Counted from the first letter of the stretch, positions 48,482 to 60,962 are shown. The stretch: DNA of 64,000 nt from Nephrocerus scutellatus (GCA_947095585.1 OX352762.1:10085969-10149968); one strand, 5' to 3'. Numbers and translations: made by a program. The notes: a model not told the origin generated them from the sequence alone.

Positions 48482-48800
48482 TTTTGAACCCTGATCAACC
48501 TCAGTTTACCCCGGCTGGGAAAACTTCTCTACAGTCCTATGAATAGAGTTTCAGCTCCTTTCTTTGACTTTAGATCAGCCATCTCATTACTAGTAATGCC
48601 TTTCGTCTCCTGGTACCAAAATACGTTTGACATTATTATTTATTACCATATTTTTTATGGCATTATGGTATTCGATGACTGCTTTTGATCGAAATTCATA
48701 CTTGTTTGGTGCTATTAGCATAGCTTGACTGTAAGATGTTATACTTGTATTTGTCTTTGTTAGCCTTTTTGCTAGCAAAAGTTTGGCGTTATTCCGTTTT

Positions 48801-50469
48801 TTCCCAACTATATTACCGGCCCCTAAAAAATACGGCCTACCATGTCAATTTTGGTTATGACGCTAGAGTGTCCTGGCTTGTTTGCTTTTATTTGCTCGAG
48901 AATTTTTAGTTTTATGCTCAAAGATACGCCCAAACGTTATCAACGATGTTTAAGTCCGGTGAATAAGACGGCCATGGCAAAGGTTCCAGGTTTTCCGACT
49001 GAATCCAGCCGCTATCTAGCCTGACAGTATGGATGGGGCCGTTTTCATATTAGAAAATCCTTTTGTAGATGTTCACAAATATTCCTTAGATTTGGAAAAC
49101 CTTTATTCCTGCTAATATTTAATGCTATTTGCGTTTACGTTCGCCAGAGAACATATCGTTTAAAGCAATGAAGTATTGGGAGCTATCACAATCGAATTGG
49201 AGTTTCTAACTAGTACCACTTATGCGTTATACAAATAATCAAAATCATTGCACTCAAGTCGTAAAATTGACTTCAATATTTTTATTCTCATACCCAATGT
49301 GGCCATCGAAACTGCACAGATTTTCCCCATATGCCAACCTCGAAACAATTTCCCCAGCAGCTATATTTTCCTTGTCAGAGAAGTGAAAACTTTTCCCGAA
49401 CTGTTCAACAATCCATTCAACTCTCATCAACTCCTTTGCGGCCCTTTTTGTTTCTTCGGCTTCATGCGCGGATGTCGTTTGGTAACAAAAACGCATTTAA
49501 TTCCATTCGGTTGGAGCACATTTCCTGGTGAACCAATGTTTGCCGCATCGTCGCTTCATTATTATATTATTATTCCAACGAGTAGGTGAGGTAGAGTGGC
49601 TCCTGTGAAGGTGTGAAAAGAGAAGTCAAATTTCAGCCTCGAGGTCGGCAAATATGAAGACGCACCACAAAACTAGGAGTCCCAAGGATGACTCCACAGC
49701 CGTGCACATGCGGAATAATATGAACTTGGTGGAAAGGTTTGGTTAAGAGTAGCTTTGTTGTGCAAAAAAGTTGCGTTAGAGATGAAAACCCTCTTAAGGC
49801 GAATAGAAATGTCAACTTTTTTAATTGACTTTCACTAGAAAGCTTTTGTTGTGTTTTCTTACTCGTATCATTTATGTGTCTAGATGCAGTTATAGTAATT
49901 TGATGGATTACCATTTTACTATCGGTGAGCACCTTTCAAAAAATTAAAAGACAACAATATAGAGAAGGCAACAATATAGAGAAGGACTGGGCCCGTAAGT
50001 TCATTGTGTGTAATAGTGATTGGAAAAGTTGTATTAACAAGTATGAACTGCATTGAAATTCGGTCACTTTTTTATATTTAAACTTATTGCCAAGGGAACC
50101 TCACTGAATGACTTACGGCACGACAATAATGTGGGTAGTTTACCTTATTGTCGTTATTATTTATTATTATATTCATTTATTAATATTACAATAAAAACTC
50201 GAGGAATTAAAACGATGCCAGTCCAAATGCTTTACGCAGTGGATCATGGTCAGGGAAAACTACAAATAAAAATTAGACCGATAAAATATTGCAAACGATG
50301 AGGTATGATGACACCTCACCCATCAAAATCCGATGAGTAGTTTAGGCGCTACGGTGGAACATACATAAGCCAAAGATACATAGACTGATAAAAACATTTG
50401 ATGATGATGATAATAAAAAAGCGTATCTACCAATAGCACTGCGACCCATATGGATTTTTGCGCTCCCCT
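48801..50469. other. Single-copy-looking DNA, no gene
   Basis: No element motif. Overlapping frames at 49248-49589 on both strands have no recognisable domain. AAGCGTATC-like words near 50410 are not informative. Confidence 0.4.
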
Positions 50470-52360
50470 AACTAGTGCAGTGGAGACAGTGCATGCCCGT
50501 CCCTATAGGACCCCCTCCATACCAATGGCTCTTATGAACTTATTGATATGAAGAAGGTTCACTGAATGCCCTGCAGACCCGAGATCGCGTGAGTTCCCAT
50601 GTGGTCTCTCCTCTGTCGGATCGTTGCTCTGCATTCAGTGATTCAGTCATTCTCCGCTTCCCCACAAAGCCTGCAGCTACCATTCTCTTTTAGTTTTAAT
50701 TTGTTCATTTATTCATTCAGTCTAAAGTTTGCTGTTAGGAAACCCCTAATGATTCTTACATTACTTCTACTAAGTCGCAATATCGCTCGAGACCTCTTTG
50801 GGTCATAGTTCCCCATCATTTCCTTAGCTTGTCGTAGGCCTAGAAGGTTTTCGCATCTTACGGAAGCAGCTGCCTTACCTACTTTGCGTATCTCCTACCG
50901 TATTATGCGGTACCCTATGCCACAGAGTGGTTCTGGTCCTACAAGCGGAGTTTCTGCTCCCTTGTTAGCTAGCCTATCCGCTGCTGCCTTCTACGACAGT
51001 GTGTCCCGGCGCCCAGTACAAGCGTACCTTGTTTACTTCGCCAAGTCTGCTTAGATTCGCCCTTCACCAGTCTTGACGTGATGTGGAATGCATCAAGGGC
51101 TTTTAGCGCAGCTTAGCTATATGTCATGATGGCTATTTCCTGCATCACGTAGTTTCTCTCCAGATTAAAGTGAGCACAATTTTCGATGGCATGTTCGGGT
51201 ACTGCCCCATTGCTTCAGAGTACTTGGTTATTGGCTCATGGACTCCCGCACCCGTGCTTTCTGCTTTCTTTGACCCATACGTATACCACTTTCTGGCTCC
51301 CGTATGTATCTGGTATTCAGTTTCAGATCTGAATTCCTTCTTGGTGCTCATTTTGAGTTCAACGTTTTTCTTGGGTTCAAGCTCCATGCACCATGTTATC
51401 ACACTGTTTGGTTAGTGATTCCGGTAATGCCCTTGCCCTAACGTACGTGATCCAGCCTACCTTGTTTAAAATTATCTTGGTTTCCTCGGATCAGCTCTTT
51501 ACCAATAAATGTAGTGGGAGTAGCCCAAGAATTACCGCCATACAGATCGTAAGGCATTTCTCATGGCTCTTGTAATTAAAACACAGGCAAGCCTCTGCAC
51601 TTTTTCCAATTCCCTTCCCGTGGTGCTTACATTGGTTCTATTCCTCCATGCCACTGCTCCATAAGTAATCATTGGAATACCTATCATAGTGTACATCCAA
51701 TGCATTATCCTGGGACTAACTACCCAGGATTTTCCTGCCACACTTCTGCAAACCATAAGTTCTCTTTTGAATTTTTTCAGTACTGCCTGTTGGTGTTTAT
51801 TCCATAGCAGTCTACTATCAAATATCAGTCCCATGTATTTAACCTCTTTGTTGATGGTAATATTTTCTCTGAAATTAGTGCTAATAAAGAAATCAAAAAG
51901 ATACACACCTCGTTCATTGTTCTCCGAGGTGCCCCAGGAGGAAATATCTGGCATTTGAGTCGTATCCCAAGAGGATGCATTCATCGTTTGTCTTTATTGG
52001 CTTTGCGATTTCTTCTGGCGGGGCTGGGCGGTCATGTGGTAAATACGCCGAGGACACAAGCAGATGTCCCTCTCCTGTTTCCTCTACCCTGACAACACAT
52101 AGGTATGCAGAGCTAAAATTTTGGCAAAGGAAAGCGTTAATATGTTTTTCACTAAAACACCAGATCGTGGCTTATCGTTGTCTTTTTTATAAAAGCGATT
52201 GTAATCCCTCGTATTTAGACCCTTGACGTTAATGCCTCTGACACAGGGCTCTTGAACAAAGACGATGCTCCTTGCACAGGAAGATCTGCAGATCATCAGA
52301 GGCACATTTCGAGTGCTTCAGGTTAATCTGCAGTAACCTAGACATCGTCACTATTGTGTT
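50470..52360 (-). mobile_element. LOA/I-type retrotransposon with in-frame endonuclease-RT fusion
   Basis: The minus strand starts the second ORF near 52355 (MSRLLQINLKHSKCASDD), then FVQEPCVRGINVKGLN (catalytic Glu of the endonuclease), YLPHDRPAPPEE and LLGYDSNA. The frame 51532-51984 begins in the endonuclease (NERGVYLFDFFISTN) and passes without a break into the RT C-terminus (KYMGLIFDSRLLWNKH, VVSPRIMHWMYTMIGIPMIT, LEKVQRLACVLITRAMRN). RT fingers and palm are therefore deleted in frame. RNase H follows with WYTYGSKKAESTGAGVH (catalytic Asp replaced by Tyr), then a Cys-rich end (GSCRLCGEAEND) and the same 3' terminus as the copy at 20373. Confidence 0.8.
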
Positions 52361-54590
52361 GATGTGGATGGACCTACCAACAAAGGATCTATACTTAGAT
52401 CCTGCAGTAGTCTGGAGACTTCTGGGTCCTCTTTCTCAGAAGAAGACAGCCGAAAACCTTAAGTTTGACCTGCCACCTAAGTATAACACATATACTAAGA
52501 GCAAATTCATTGAACACAGTCAAGTAGCACTTGTCGAATTGCAAAGTCATTTGAAGTGAACCGAGCTAAAATGGCGCTAAGTTTCTTGTTAGGCCTCTCC
52601 CCTCTTGTGTAATATACAATGTACAGAGAACAATCTTTCTAAAAGAAAAGTTTTGTTGGAGAATTACTGGACCAGAAACGTAAGTCTTGCCTTTCGTAGA
52701 TATCCCCCGTTTTAGCAGATATAAGGAATATATGTTTAGGGAACGGATACCGAATTTATATCTCCTTTTCTCTTGGTGGTCTTAACGAATTAACAATTAA
52801 ACCCCATTCTGTGGCCCAAGTGCTGAGATATTTAGCCTTTGGGTTATCATCATTAACTTAAAGCATTTACGACTTCACTTAAAGTCATAAATTCATTTTA
52901 AATGTGCCGTCTGCTACGAGTACTAATCATATTTTCTCCTTGTCAACAGGAAAGTTAAATTATGTTGGTAGAGTCTACGATAACGAACTGAAGCAGAGCC
53001 AACGTTCATGTAACATATACGGTTTGAAAAAAAAAAGTAACCGCCATTAAAACCTCGACAGAAGGTTTACTTTCGAAGTGCAATGAGAAATAAGCCTTTC
53101 AAAACTATAATGGGTTAATGGCTAACCGACTTTAGTAGCCCAGCTCAGTCACTTGCTGATTCATACAACACAAAAACACACAGACGCAACCTTTATCCTC
53201 TGTCCTTTTATTCACTTTGAAATTTCATTATGTCGAACAGCACTACGAGTCTTATTATTTGCTTCCAGTTGTCCGGCATTTAGGCAAAATGAAGAATAAA
53301 ATGGAATTTAACCAAAAAATGTTCAACATGTCCGGTCACTAAGGCTGCGATGTGTCCATGGATAGATGATACACAAGGTATATATAATGTTCTCCACTGT
53401 CACTGTTTTTGACGTGATGGAAACTTGTCCCCTTTGTGTAAACATGTCACCGAACACCACCACTAAGCGGACGGCACTGCGAGTTTAAATGACGCAAGCA
53501 AAAGTGCATAAACATCCTGCAACTCCTGCACGTCGGACACATTTCACATTTTTGTCATCATTCAGCTGCTGCTCTTGTTGTTAAAGGACATTGCTGTACA
53601 CACATAGATAGACACTACAACGAGACCGCATTGAAAGTTTAAAATAACCCATAAAGCCGCAACGAAAACCCAAACAAAACACTGGACAAGATTGTTGTCG
53701 TTGTGTCCTCAAGAGCGTTCTCTGGAGTTCTGCCGAAACGAGGAAAATCCCGCCAAACTAAAAACAAACTGAAATATTCAGTTGTTGTGTGTTCGGTTTA
53801 GTTCTATCCGTCTGCTATGCTAATGCAGACGCAGAGAGAAGATCCTGATGGTGTACATCTTCAGCTTCATCAAGTATTTCTACGCCACATGTGAGATGAG
53901 ACGCGTGCACTCACAATTCTCTATTGCTCCTACCCCGGAAATGGTTTAACGCTGTGCGTATCCTGGCTGAATGTGTCTGACTTGTGTTACGACTATTTGC
54001 TTCTGACTTCAGTCGCCCGGAGAAGATGTGGATTTTTCTATCACTCTATGGAATGTGGCCGTCGTAAATTTTCCACGCTGTCTACAGGTTTCATTTGTTG
54101 CGAGAATCCTTTTGCAAAGAATCATCCTTGAACGCTGCCCTGGTGATAGTAAATTTCGCACTGTCACCGCATTATCAAAATTCCACTCAAATCATTAGAG
54201 ACGGCGACATTCGACCGACGACGATAAAGCGGAATGCACGCCGCAGACTAGCAACAGTCGTCGTCATCGTCACCTAAACACTTCGTTTTTCATGCGCTTG
54301 CAGTTGCGGTGGCGTTGACAGTGGCGGCATCTTCTCTCATCTTCAACAATTTTACAGGACATCGACTTTCTGTTAAGTTCGCTATTTACCCGCCTTTGTG
54401 TCTTTTAGCTGGAAATACACTAAATTAGTTTGGCATGAACTTTAGTGTGTTTTCTTTTGGCATCTTTTGACGAGTCGTAAATTAAAATTCCTCAAAGCTT
54501 TCAGTAATTATCTTTTATGTGCTATGTATCTGCGCTCCTATAAAACACAATGGTATTTTCAAATTGTTGTTTTTTGATGATTTACTGGAA
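52361..54590. other. No assigned gene
   Basis: The plus frame 52272-52559 overlaps the start of the LOA-type copy on the other strand, and its free part (after 52360) has no known motif. From about 53150 the DNA looks single copy, with CAACAAC/GTTGTTG words and moderate G+C. Possible conserved non-coding DNA. Confidence 0.35.
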
Positions 54591-54599
54591 TCGCATTAA

Positions 54600-54745
54600 T
54601 AAATAGAAAGTTATAAAATTTATTACACTAGTGGGCTCCTGTGCAATTGTGCAAAACCGTTCTAAAAAGACACAGTGTAGATTTGAACCCGAAACTTATG
54701 AATTTCAACCCAGTGCTTAAGCCGATGAGCCAAGGAATACAAAAC
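54600..54745 (-). mobile_element. tRNA-derived SINE-like fragment
   Basis: On the minus strand an A-box match TGGCTCATCGG (54722-54732) and a B-box match GGTTCAAATCT (54679-54689) lie 43 bases apart, the same spacing as at 28349. Arms do not pair into a tRNA. The body downstream is short and AT-rich, with no clear tail. It could be a decayed tRNA pseudogene rather than a SINE. Confidence 0.45.
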
Positions 54746-55049
54746 TTGCAGTAAGTGTCCTTCTTATTCATATTTTGCTTCTGATTTTGCATCTTGTTAG
54801 TTGTGTGTATTATAAGTATACTAGATGACCCGGAAAACGTTGTTCTTCCAAAAAAAAATTGTTTAAAATGTAGTATGTTTTTAATAAAAATATAAATAAA
54901 GGGTGGGCCGTTTGTTTTTAAATCCAAGGCTATGGCAACTTTGTTTTAAACGATTTGCTTGAAATGTTGACATTTTCCCTTGAGGGGCGTTTCATGATAT
55001 TGAAAACTTACTTTCAATGCCAGTGTTGTGTAGCCGAAGCCGAAAAGAA
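54746..55049. other. Spacer before the mariner remnant
   Basis: Contains AGATGACCCGGAAAACGTTG at 54822-54841, similar in style to GACCCGG-AA motifs often found in decayed insect repeats. I cannot assign it. Confidence 0.3.
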
Positions 55050-55810
55050 ATACGGGTCGTGAAAGAGCGCCAAGCTGAACCAATGTGGTGGAATTGGTAA
55101 AGAAAGATCATAAGAAAGGCTTGCTATTGGATAACAGATGTGGCCTATAGTGTGGGACAGAATCAATCGACCTCAACTCGACGCCAATCGCAGCAGCTGG
55201 CCATTAGTTGCACCAGCTTGAGTAAAATACTGCACAAAGACCTCAGATTTTTCGCTTACAAGGTCCAGATGACTCAGCAGTTGAATGCAAATTACCATTC
55301 GCTTCGATATCGGTTCTTTGTGTGGGCCATAGACCAGCTTGATTATGACGTCGATTTTGGCCGAAAAATCATCTTTTCAGAAGAAGTGTATTTCCATCTA
55401 GGGGGTTATGTAAACAAGCAGAACTGCCAAAACAGGTGGATTCGGAACAGCCACACGTAATCGTTGAGACGCCAATGCATCCACCAAGAGCGACATTTTT
55501 GTTTGGATTTTGGAGTGATGGCCCATTTTTCTTCAAAAACGCTGCTGTAAACGTCGTTACCGTCGATCGCGACCGTTACAGAGCCAGCTGACCACCTTTT
55601 TATAGCCTCAAATCAACGCCATGACTGTTGACGACCTTTAGTTTCAACAAGATGGCACCACATGCCATACAAGCCTACCCGACAATCGACGCCTTGCGCG
55701 CCAAATATTATGCGGATAATCCGGAGACGATTCCAGCTTTAAAACAAAACATTGCAACTGTTATTCGCCGAAGTGATGGAAAACGTTTTACTATTTATTA
55801 ACTAAAGTTA
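55050..55810 (+). mobile_element. Tc1/mariner (maT-like) transposase remnant
   Basis: Plus reading gives STSTRRQSQQLAISCTSLSK, ILHKDLRFFAYKVQMTQQLN, KIIFSEEVYFHLGGYVNKQN (SDEAHF changed to SEEVYF, so the catalytic Asp is Glu), all in one 106-codon frame (55140-55460). In shifted frames follow VDRDRYR, FQQDGTTCHT (next catalytic Asp kept), then YYADNPETIPALKQNIATVI. The segment between them holding the third catalytic residue is deleted. It belongs to the same family as 33338-33900. The N-terminal DNA-binding half is missing. Confidence 0.8.
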
Positions 55811-56269
55811 TAATTCGTGAATTAACGAGCTTGTATGTATTTTTATTTGCAAAAACCATTACGAACCCAAAAAAGCCTGAATGTCGTAATAATATAAGAA
55901 GATGAACTATTTGGCCGATGAGTTAGAGATTAATATTCATACAGTTGCCTTATAACCGCTGTATTCACACGAACGGCTGTGTTGTTGCATGAAGTAACCA
56001 ATTTGTAAGGCCAAAAATGTGGGCTTATGAGCACAATATTCTGGTTTATGAGTGTAAACGGTTCATACTTCATACCCGATCAACTGCACACATTACCACA
56101 ATTTCATTCCTTTTTATACCCTAAAATTATTAAGCCTACGGGGCGTAGGTATTATAATTCATTAGCATAAAAAAAAGTCGGTCTTTTTCCTTTAGTTTTT
56201 TAAGCGCAACACTATCGAAACGTAAGTTGCTACTCTGTCCCGCTTTTTCCTGAAGATCGTCATGGCTAT
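55811..56269. other. No gene seen
   Basis: AT-rich spacer with no recognisable element. Confidence 0.4.
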
Positions 56270-57400
56270 AATACAACCGGTGTTAATGCTGCTGCCTCTA
56301 TTAAAAGTCTGCATGTTTCCATTTCTTAGCTAGCTATCCGTATCCCCTTCACTCATGCAAGCAGAGGTGTCCTGCACATCGGAGCCTACCGAGCTTGATT
56401 CACAATGTCAATATTGCGGTAGCGCTGATAGAGCTTATTAGAGTGGAGTCTTGGGAATCATTCTTTCTTACATACCGGGCTAACAATTCTCCGCAAGAGC
56501 TTTCTCTCAAACGCGGCTAAGAGGCCAGAGTCTCAGAATAATAGTATTACTATCTTATTGTCTTATGCACCAGAAGCTTGCATGTTATATGTAGTTAAAT
56601 TCCTGATGAAGTTTAAGTGTCTTGACGTTGGGCAACCGTGCGCGTTTTTCTGCTTCCATGATATTATCGCGGCCCCAATTGACCGGAAATGGTAAAAGCA
56701 TTGCCCTACTTTAAATTCGAGCCCAATATCTTAATTGAGCGACCAATGTTGGATCTTCTGAAGACCAGGCCACCATGTACTTTGCTCTAAGTTCTGTGCA
56801 ACCCATTTCCCATTGCTTGATCTTGATGAATGCATCTGGTACATCTCTTGGATTTCTACCGATGATGTCAATATCATTTGCGTAAGCTATAAGCTGGACA
56901 GACTTAGACTCTCGGATCACTTTCTTCAACTTCAGTTTGTAGAGGATAGTGATCCGGATATTTTTCCTTAACTTGTAACATTACTCATGGTCAACCTACA
57001 GAGGTGTGTCAGTTTATTTCGTATACCGAATTCTCTGATGGCTTTTTAAAGTTCTACTCCGACTGTGCTATCATAGGCGGCTTTAAAATATGGTAGTATT
57101 TAGTTTTAAAATTCTAGACATTTTTCAATCACCTGCCAAAGGGTGAAAATCTGATCAGTTGTTGATATCGCTGTGATGACGCCAAGCTGTTAGGGGCCAA
57201 TGATGAGGGTTAATCATGAGGCTATCCCATCTGATATGACGTTATACAACGGATAACGTTATACCATGAAGATTGCGGCACGTTATATCCTTTCTTCTGT
57301 ATGATGGACAGGATGCCTCTTCTCTAGTGTTATGGCATCGTTTCTTTCGCATATAATTGCACTATTATTTCATAAATTACTTTCTGTTATTATTTGAGTC
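56270..57400 (-). mobile_element. RTE retrotransposon remnant (RT and C-terminus)
   Basis: The minus strand from 57400 aligns with 12570-13260: DNA landmarks are ATCACCTGCC-AAGGGTG-AAATCTGATCAG, GTGATCCGGATATTTTT and CTATCATAGGCGGC. Then comes the palm (LIAYANDIDIIGRNPRDVPD; YADD changed to YAND, so a catalytic Asp is lost), 56711-56929. The thumb and C-terminus (RRIVSPVC, RLHSNKLYQRYRNIDIVNQA) match 23680-23880. Together with the copies at 12570 and 23630 it gives the order of the family's RT from fingers to C-terminus. Confidence 0.8.
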
Positions 57401-57414
57401 AATTTATTGCTCGG

Positions 57415-57545
57415 CTGTTCTTGTTGTTGTTGTAGCAGCTCCAGGTCCTATTGCCGAGTTGACGATTCTTGGTCCATTGTGTGAAACACTGGAGTCCTTT
57501 CGGTGCATCTGAACTGATCATCGTAGAAGGGATCGCTCTGCTAGA
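57415..57545 (+). repeat. TTGTTGTTGTTGTAGCAGC-type dispersed motif
   Basis: TTCTTGTTGTTGTTGTAGCA at about 57420 is followed by CAGCTCCAGGTCC and ACTGGAGTCCTTTCGGTGCA. GTTGTTGTTGTAGCAGC-headed sequences recur in fly genomes as part of dispersed repeats. No second copy occurs in this window, so the extent is uncertain. Confidence 0.35.
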
Positions 57546-60470
57546 GTATTATATTGACAAGTGATGCATTTTACCTTACCTGTTCAAATTTTCGTAAAAG
57601 ATTCATCACTTGTTAGAAACTGAATGTAGAAATAAACTTAGATGTTTTTGTAGTCAAACCACTTATTTAAGTTTCCGATTATCGTGGGGTTTTACTTCTT
57701 TCTGTTTATTTAAGCGATGTTGCCAGTTCAGTTCAGTAGAAGGCAGTTTTCTGCCTTCTGTTTCTCTATTTTCCTGCTTTCATCGATTGTAACTCCACTT
57801 CGTTAGAGCCATCAGGTCGATTGTTAGTCCAAAACTTTTTGCTAAGAGCTAGTTACCAACCAGCAGCGGTTTTCTTCTCTATTCGACAATCGTTTGCTTT
57901 CTGTATATTTCCTACTTGAAGGCGTTAACATTGCCTATTGATCTGATTGATCTGATCATATAAATGGAGTATCCTTCCTCTGTAGTTTGGCAAACTTTAC
58001 CGCAGTAAAAGTGGTTGCTCCCAATCATAAATATTTCACTTCATTCTTGGTAGGAGTACTCAGCGACTGACACCATATGCGCTGTTGTTGGTAATTGTTG
58101 ATGGGCAGTACGGTCTTTATTTTGTTTTTCTTTGCTAAGATTATGCCAACTTTTACCATCCAAGGCATGTCTTGGTTAAGCCTGAAAATCTGGGAATGTT
58201 CAGAGTCTCGCCCAATTATTACCACAGCGATTTCTTCTGCATGTCATATCAGGAGAGAATTTTCTCATAACTCTTTGATTAGAATTTCGTCATCGGAAAT
58301 ACTCTACCGATCTGATGTAATTGTCGGACTTTGAGGAACGTTAGCTGTAATTTTTATCCATCAAAAATCTTGGCTGAATATCAGTTCTTTTATTGTGTTA
58401 TTGAAAGTTAATGAAAACCTGGAAACCAATCTTTCTACTACGTACGTTGAGTATGTACTAAAAAGTAAAGTCTTTATGATTTTGGAAGTTTCTATAAAAA
58501 ACTGCGATTTTATTCAAAATAAAATTTCAATTGATTTCCATTTGTGAAAAATTTCCATAATGCACAAAAATGGTTTGCTTTCAATGAAATAAATTTGAAA
58601 TTCCACCTGAAGATGAAAGAAACTCCTTGCAAGAAGGATTATGAGCAGCCGATTAACTATTGCAAAATAAAATAAAAATCCTCCTCCAAGAGTTTCTTGG
58701 TATTCTCAGCCATTCCTGCAGTTAGTTCTTTCACAGTCGCACACACAATGCAAACCTTCATGGCTGACCTCGCCGTGTCATTTGCATGTCTGATGGGATA
58801 AATTATCGTATCCCCAGACGTCAGAAGACGCCTTTGTTTTAGAAATGGAAGACATTAAGTTGCACTTTCAGGTGTCTCAGAGAATTCCTTAATACGAATA
58901 CCTACGGACACTTAGAGCACAACAAAAAAAAAGTGCTCCTCCTCAGTCGTCACAGACACACGACGATATCCGTGTCTGCACAGCTCACCAGAACTTTGCA
59001 ACTCGCAAGTCGCAACAATCAAAAAGTCATCAAATATACATTTTGCGCTAAATTTTCACCATTCGGTTAGATCATCAGGAAACGTGACTCCAGGACTTTG
59101 AGAGAACGTACAACCATTAAGAACCGTACCGTACTCTCTCTTCAATATTTAAATGTTTATTATAAATGCAGACGTAGAGTGGAAATATTGAAATTTCACC
59201 TAATGTCCTGATGTTTGAGTTAACCCATGAACCAAACTGTATGCTGCACTAAAAGTCAATAAGAAGTCAATATTAGGAGCAGCATGGACGGATATTCAGT
59301 TTCACATTAACATTTAATTCTGTGATTGCATCTGTGTATGTGACATTAGTGTGGAGTCCTGATACGTGGCAGTTCAGACGAACAAATTCTATTCAAATAT
59401 TCATGACTCACATTCAGGGGCACAACCTGATAGCTTTGAGTTCGCTCCTTGTAAGCATATTACTCGTATAATAAATTTGTCCTGCTGACTGAATGAGTTT
59501 CACTGGCATAAAAAAAAATATTGCATAGCATAATAACACCCCATGATACCGCCGAGCCGATAGACGTACTCGACGGCCAAACTATTATGCGACACACCGC
59601 ACACCGAAGAATGAAAGGAGAGTCAACGAATTTCCAACGAATAACATGGCGGATTAAGAAGTTTTGCGAATTAATTTCGGCTTTCAGCGGCATACAACTG
59701 CGATAACATCGTCATAAATGTCCTTTTTAAGTCATCGTGCCAGGGTTAGTAGTTGTACAACAACTGCAATGATGGCGATGATTATAAGGGAAATTCTTGG
59801 GAACATTGCCAGAAATGTTCCTGCTGCGAAGGTTTTAGTGGAAGTGGGAATGAGGGTGGGTAACAGGGAGCCAAACAGTATGGGAAGTGATTTATATTTT
59901 TTTTCTCTTCTTTGGTGCAGAAAAGTCAAATCATTCTCTGAATTAAAAAAACTTTGCTATTGAACTAGAGAAAGCAATTGAATTCCTCCCAACGGTTGTC
60001 GAGGTGTTTCTGAAGGTAGAAACAGTGTATTAGTATTAGAGTTACTTACTTGTATTAGAGTTACCTAATGGTCAGAATAATGTCTGCATACTCCGTTGGG
60101 TTCCTGCACACTTTGGCATCGATGCAAATGAAGTGGCTTATGAGCCACAGGCGTATATGGACGAAACACTTAATGGGAACAAGCCACTTAAAAGTGGTAT
60201 AAAAGCGTTTTAGAGGTAAAAGGCAATCTATCTTTTGCGATGTGTCAATGATTCCCACCGACATGCCATTAGACTTTTAACGCTTACAGTTTCGGGTGCG
60301 GATTCGCAATTACAAAAAAAAAATCACAAGGACAGTCATTGACTGTTTGTGGCATTAACCTTGAAAATCTATACTTCTCGCATTGTTCAATTGATGCATG
60401 CCGCCTATTTTAGTGTCGGAAAACCATCAGCTTTGTTTGTTTACGTGCCAGACAACAAAACCAATAAATA
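57546..60470. other. Single-copy-looking DNA, no gene
   Basis: About 2.9 kb. Overlapping frames at 58025-58334 and 59460-59929 on both strands show no domain. Nothing repeat-like was recognised except simple A-runs. Confidence 0.4.
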
Positions 60471-60962
60471 ACAGTGCGTGTAACTTTTACACGCGGTTAA
60501 AGTGAAACTTATTTGATGTTGTTGGCAAAAATACCAGCAAAAGACCACAAAAGACCATCAAAAGACCCCCAAAATACCCAAAGGATCATAAAAAGGCTTC
60601 TGAAAGATTCTCAAAAGACCCTCAAAATACCCCCAAAAGACTACCAAAAGACCCTCAAAAGAATCATCAAGGACCCCCAAACAAGTTATTAAGGACTCCC
60701 CAAAAGATTGTTAAAAAACCCCCAAACGACCTTCAAAAGATACTCAAAAAACTTCCCAATACATCCCCAAAAGACCCCCAAAAGATTCCCAAAAGACCCC
60801 TAAAAGACCCCCAAAAGACCATTAAAAATCCTTAAAAGACCCCAAAGGACCATCAACAGATTCTCCAAAGGGCCCCAAAAGACCTCCAAAAGACCCCAAG
60901 ATACCATATAAAGACTCCTCAAACGACCCCCAAAAAACACCCAAAAGACCCTCAAAAGGGGC
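60471..60962 (+). repeat. Hairpin plus AAAGACC-type minisatellite, copy 4
   Basis: ACAGTGCGTGTAAC opens the shared block, as at 9615. The palindrome GCGTGTAACTTTTACACGC at 60476-60494 is perfect (8-bp arms, 3-base loop). The minisatellite runs 60528-60962 in AAAAGACCCCC-like units, the longest of the four tracts. The right flank goes straight into plain AT-rich DNA, without the AGATCTTGTGA segment. Confidence 0.85.

Larger units (their letters stand above)
47186..48800 (-). mobile_element. LOA/I-type C-terminal fragment, split by a candidate LTR
   Basis: Minus reading from 48800 gives SYSQAMLIAPNKYEFRSKAV, NNVKRILVPGDERHY, then NEMADLKSKKGAETLFIGL (last RNase H Asp region) down to 48482. It resumes at 47510 with ELRILCGALTGHYTCKYHLH, KIEMSNDQTCRYCKDKWE and, after a frameshift, LADCPTLIKLRINTMG. 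Removing 47511-48481 and one TTTT restores a single frame (…LIRVQK-stop-ELRILCGALTG…), which shows that the 971 bases came in later. Stops remain, so the fragment is dead. Confidence 0.75.

Noticed and set aside
52272..52559. 95-codon plus-strand gene
   Set aside because: Half of it is antisense to the endonuclease start of the LOA-type copy, and the rest has no known motif.
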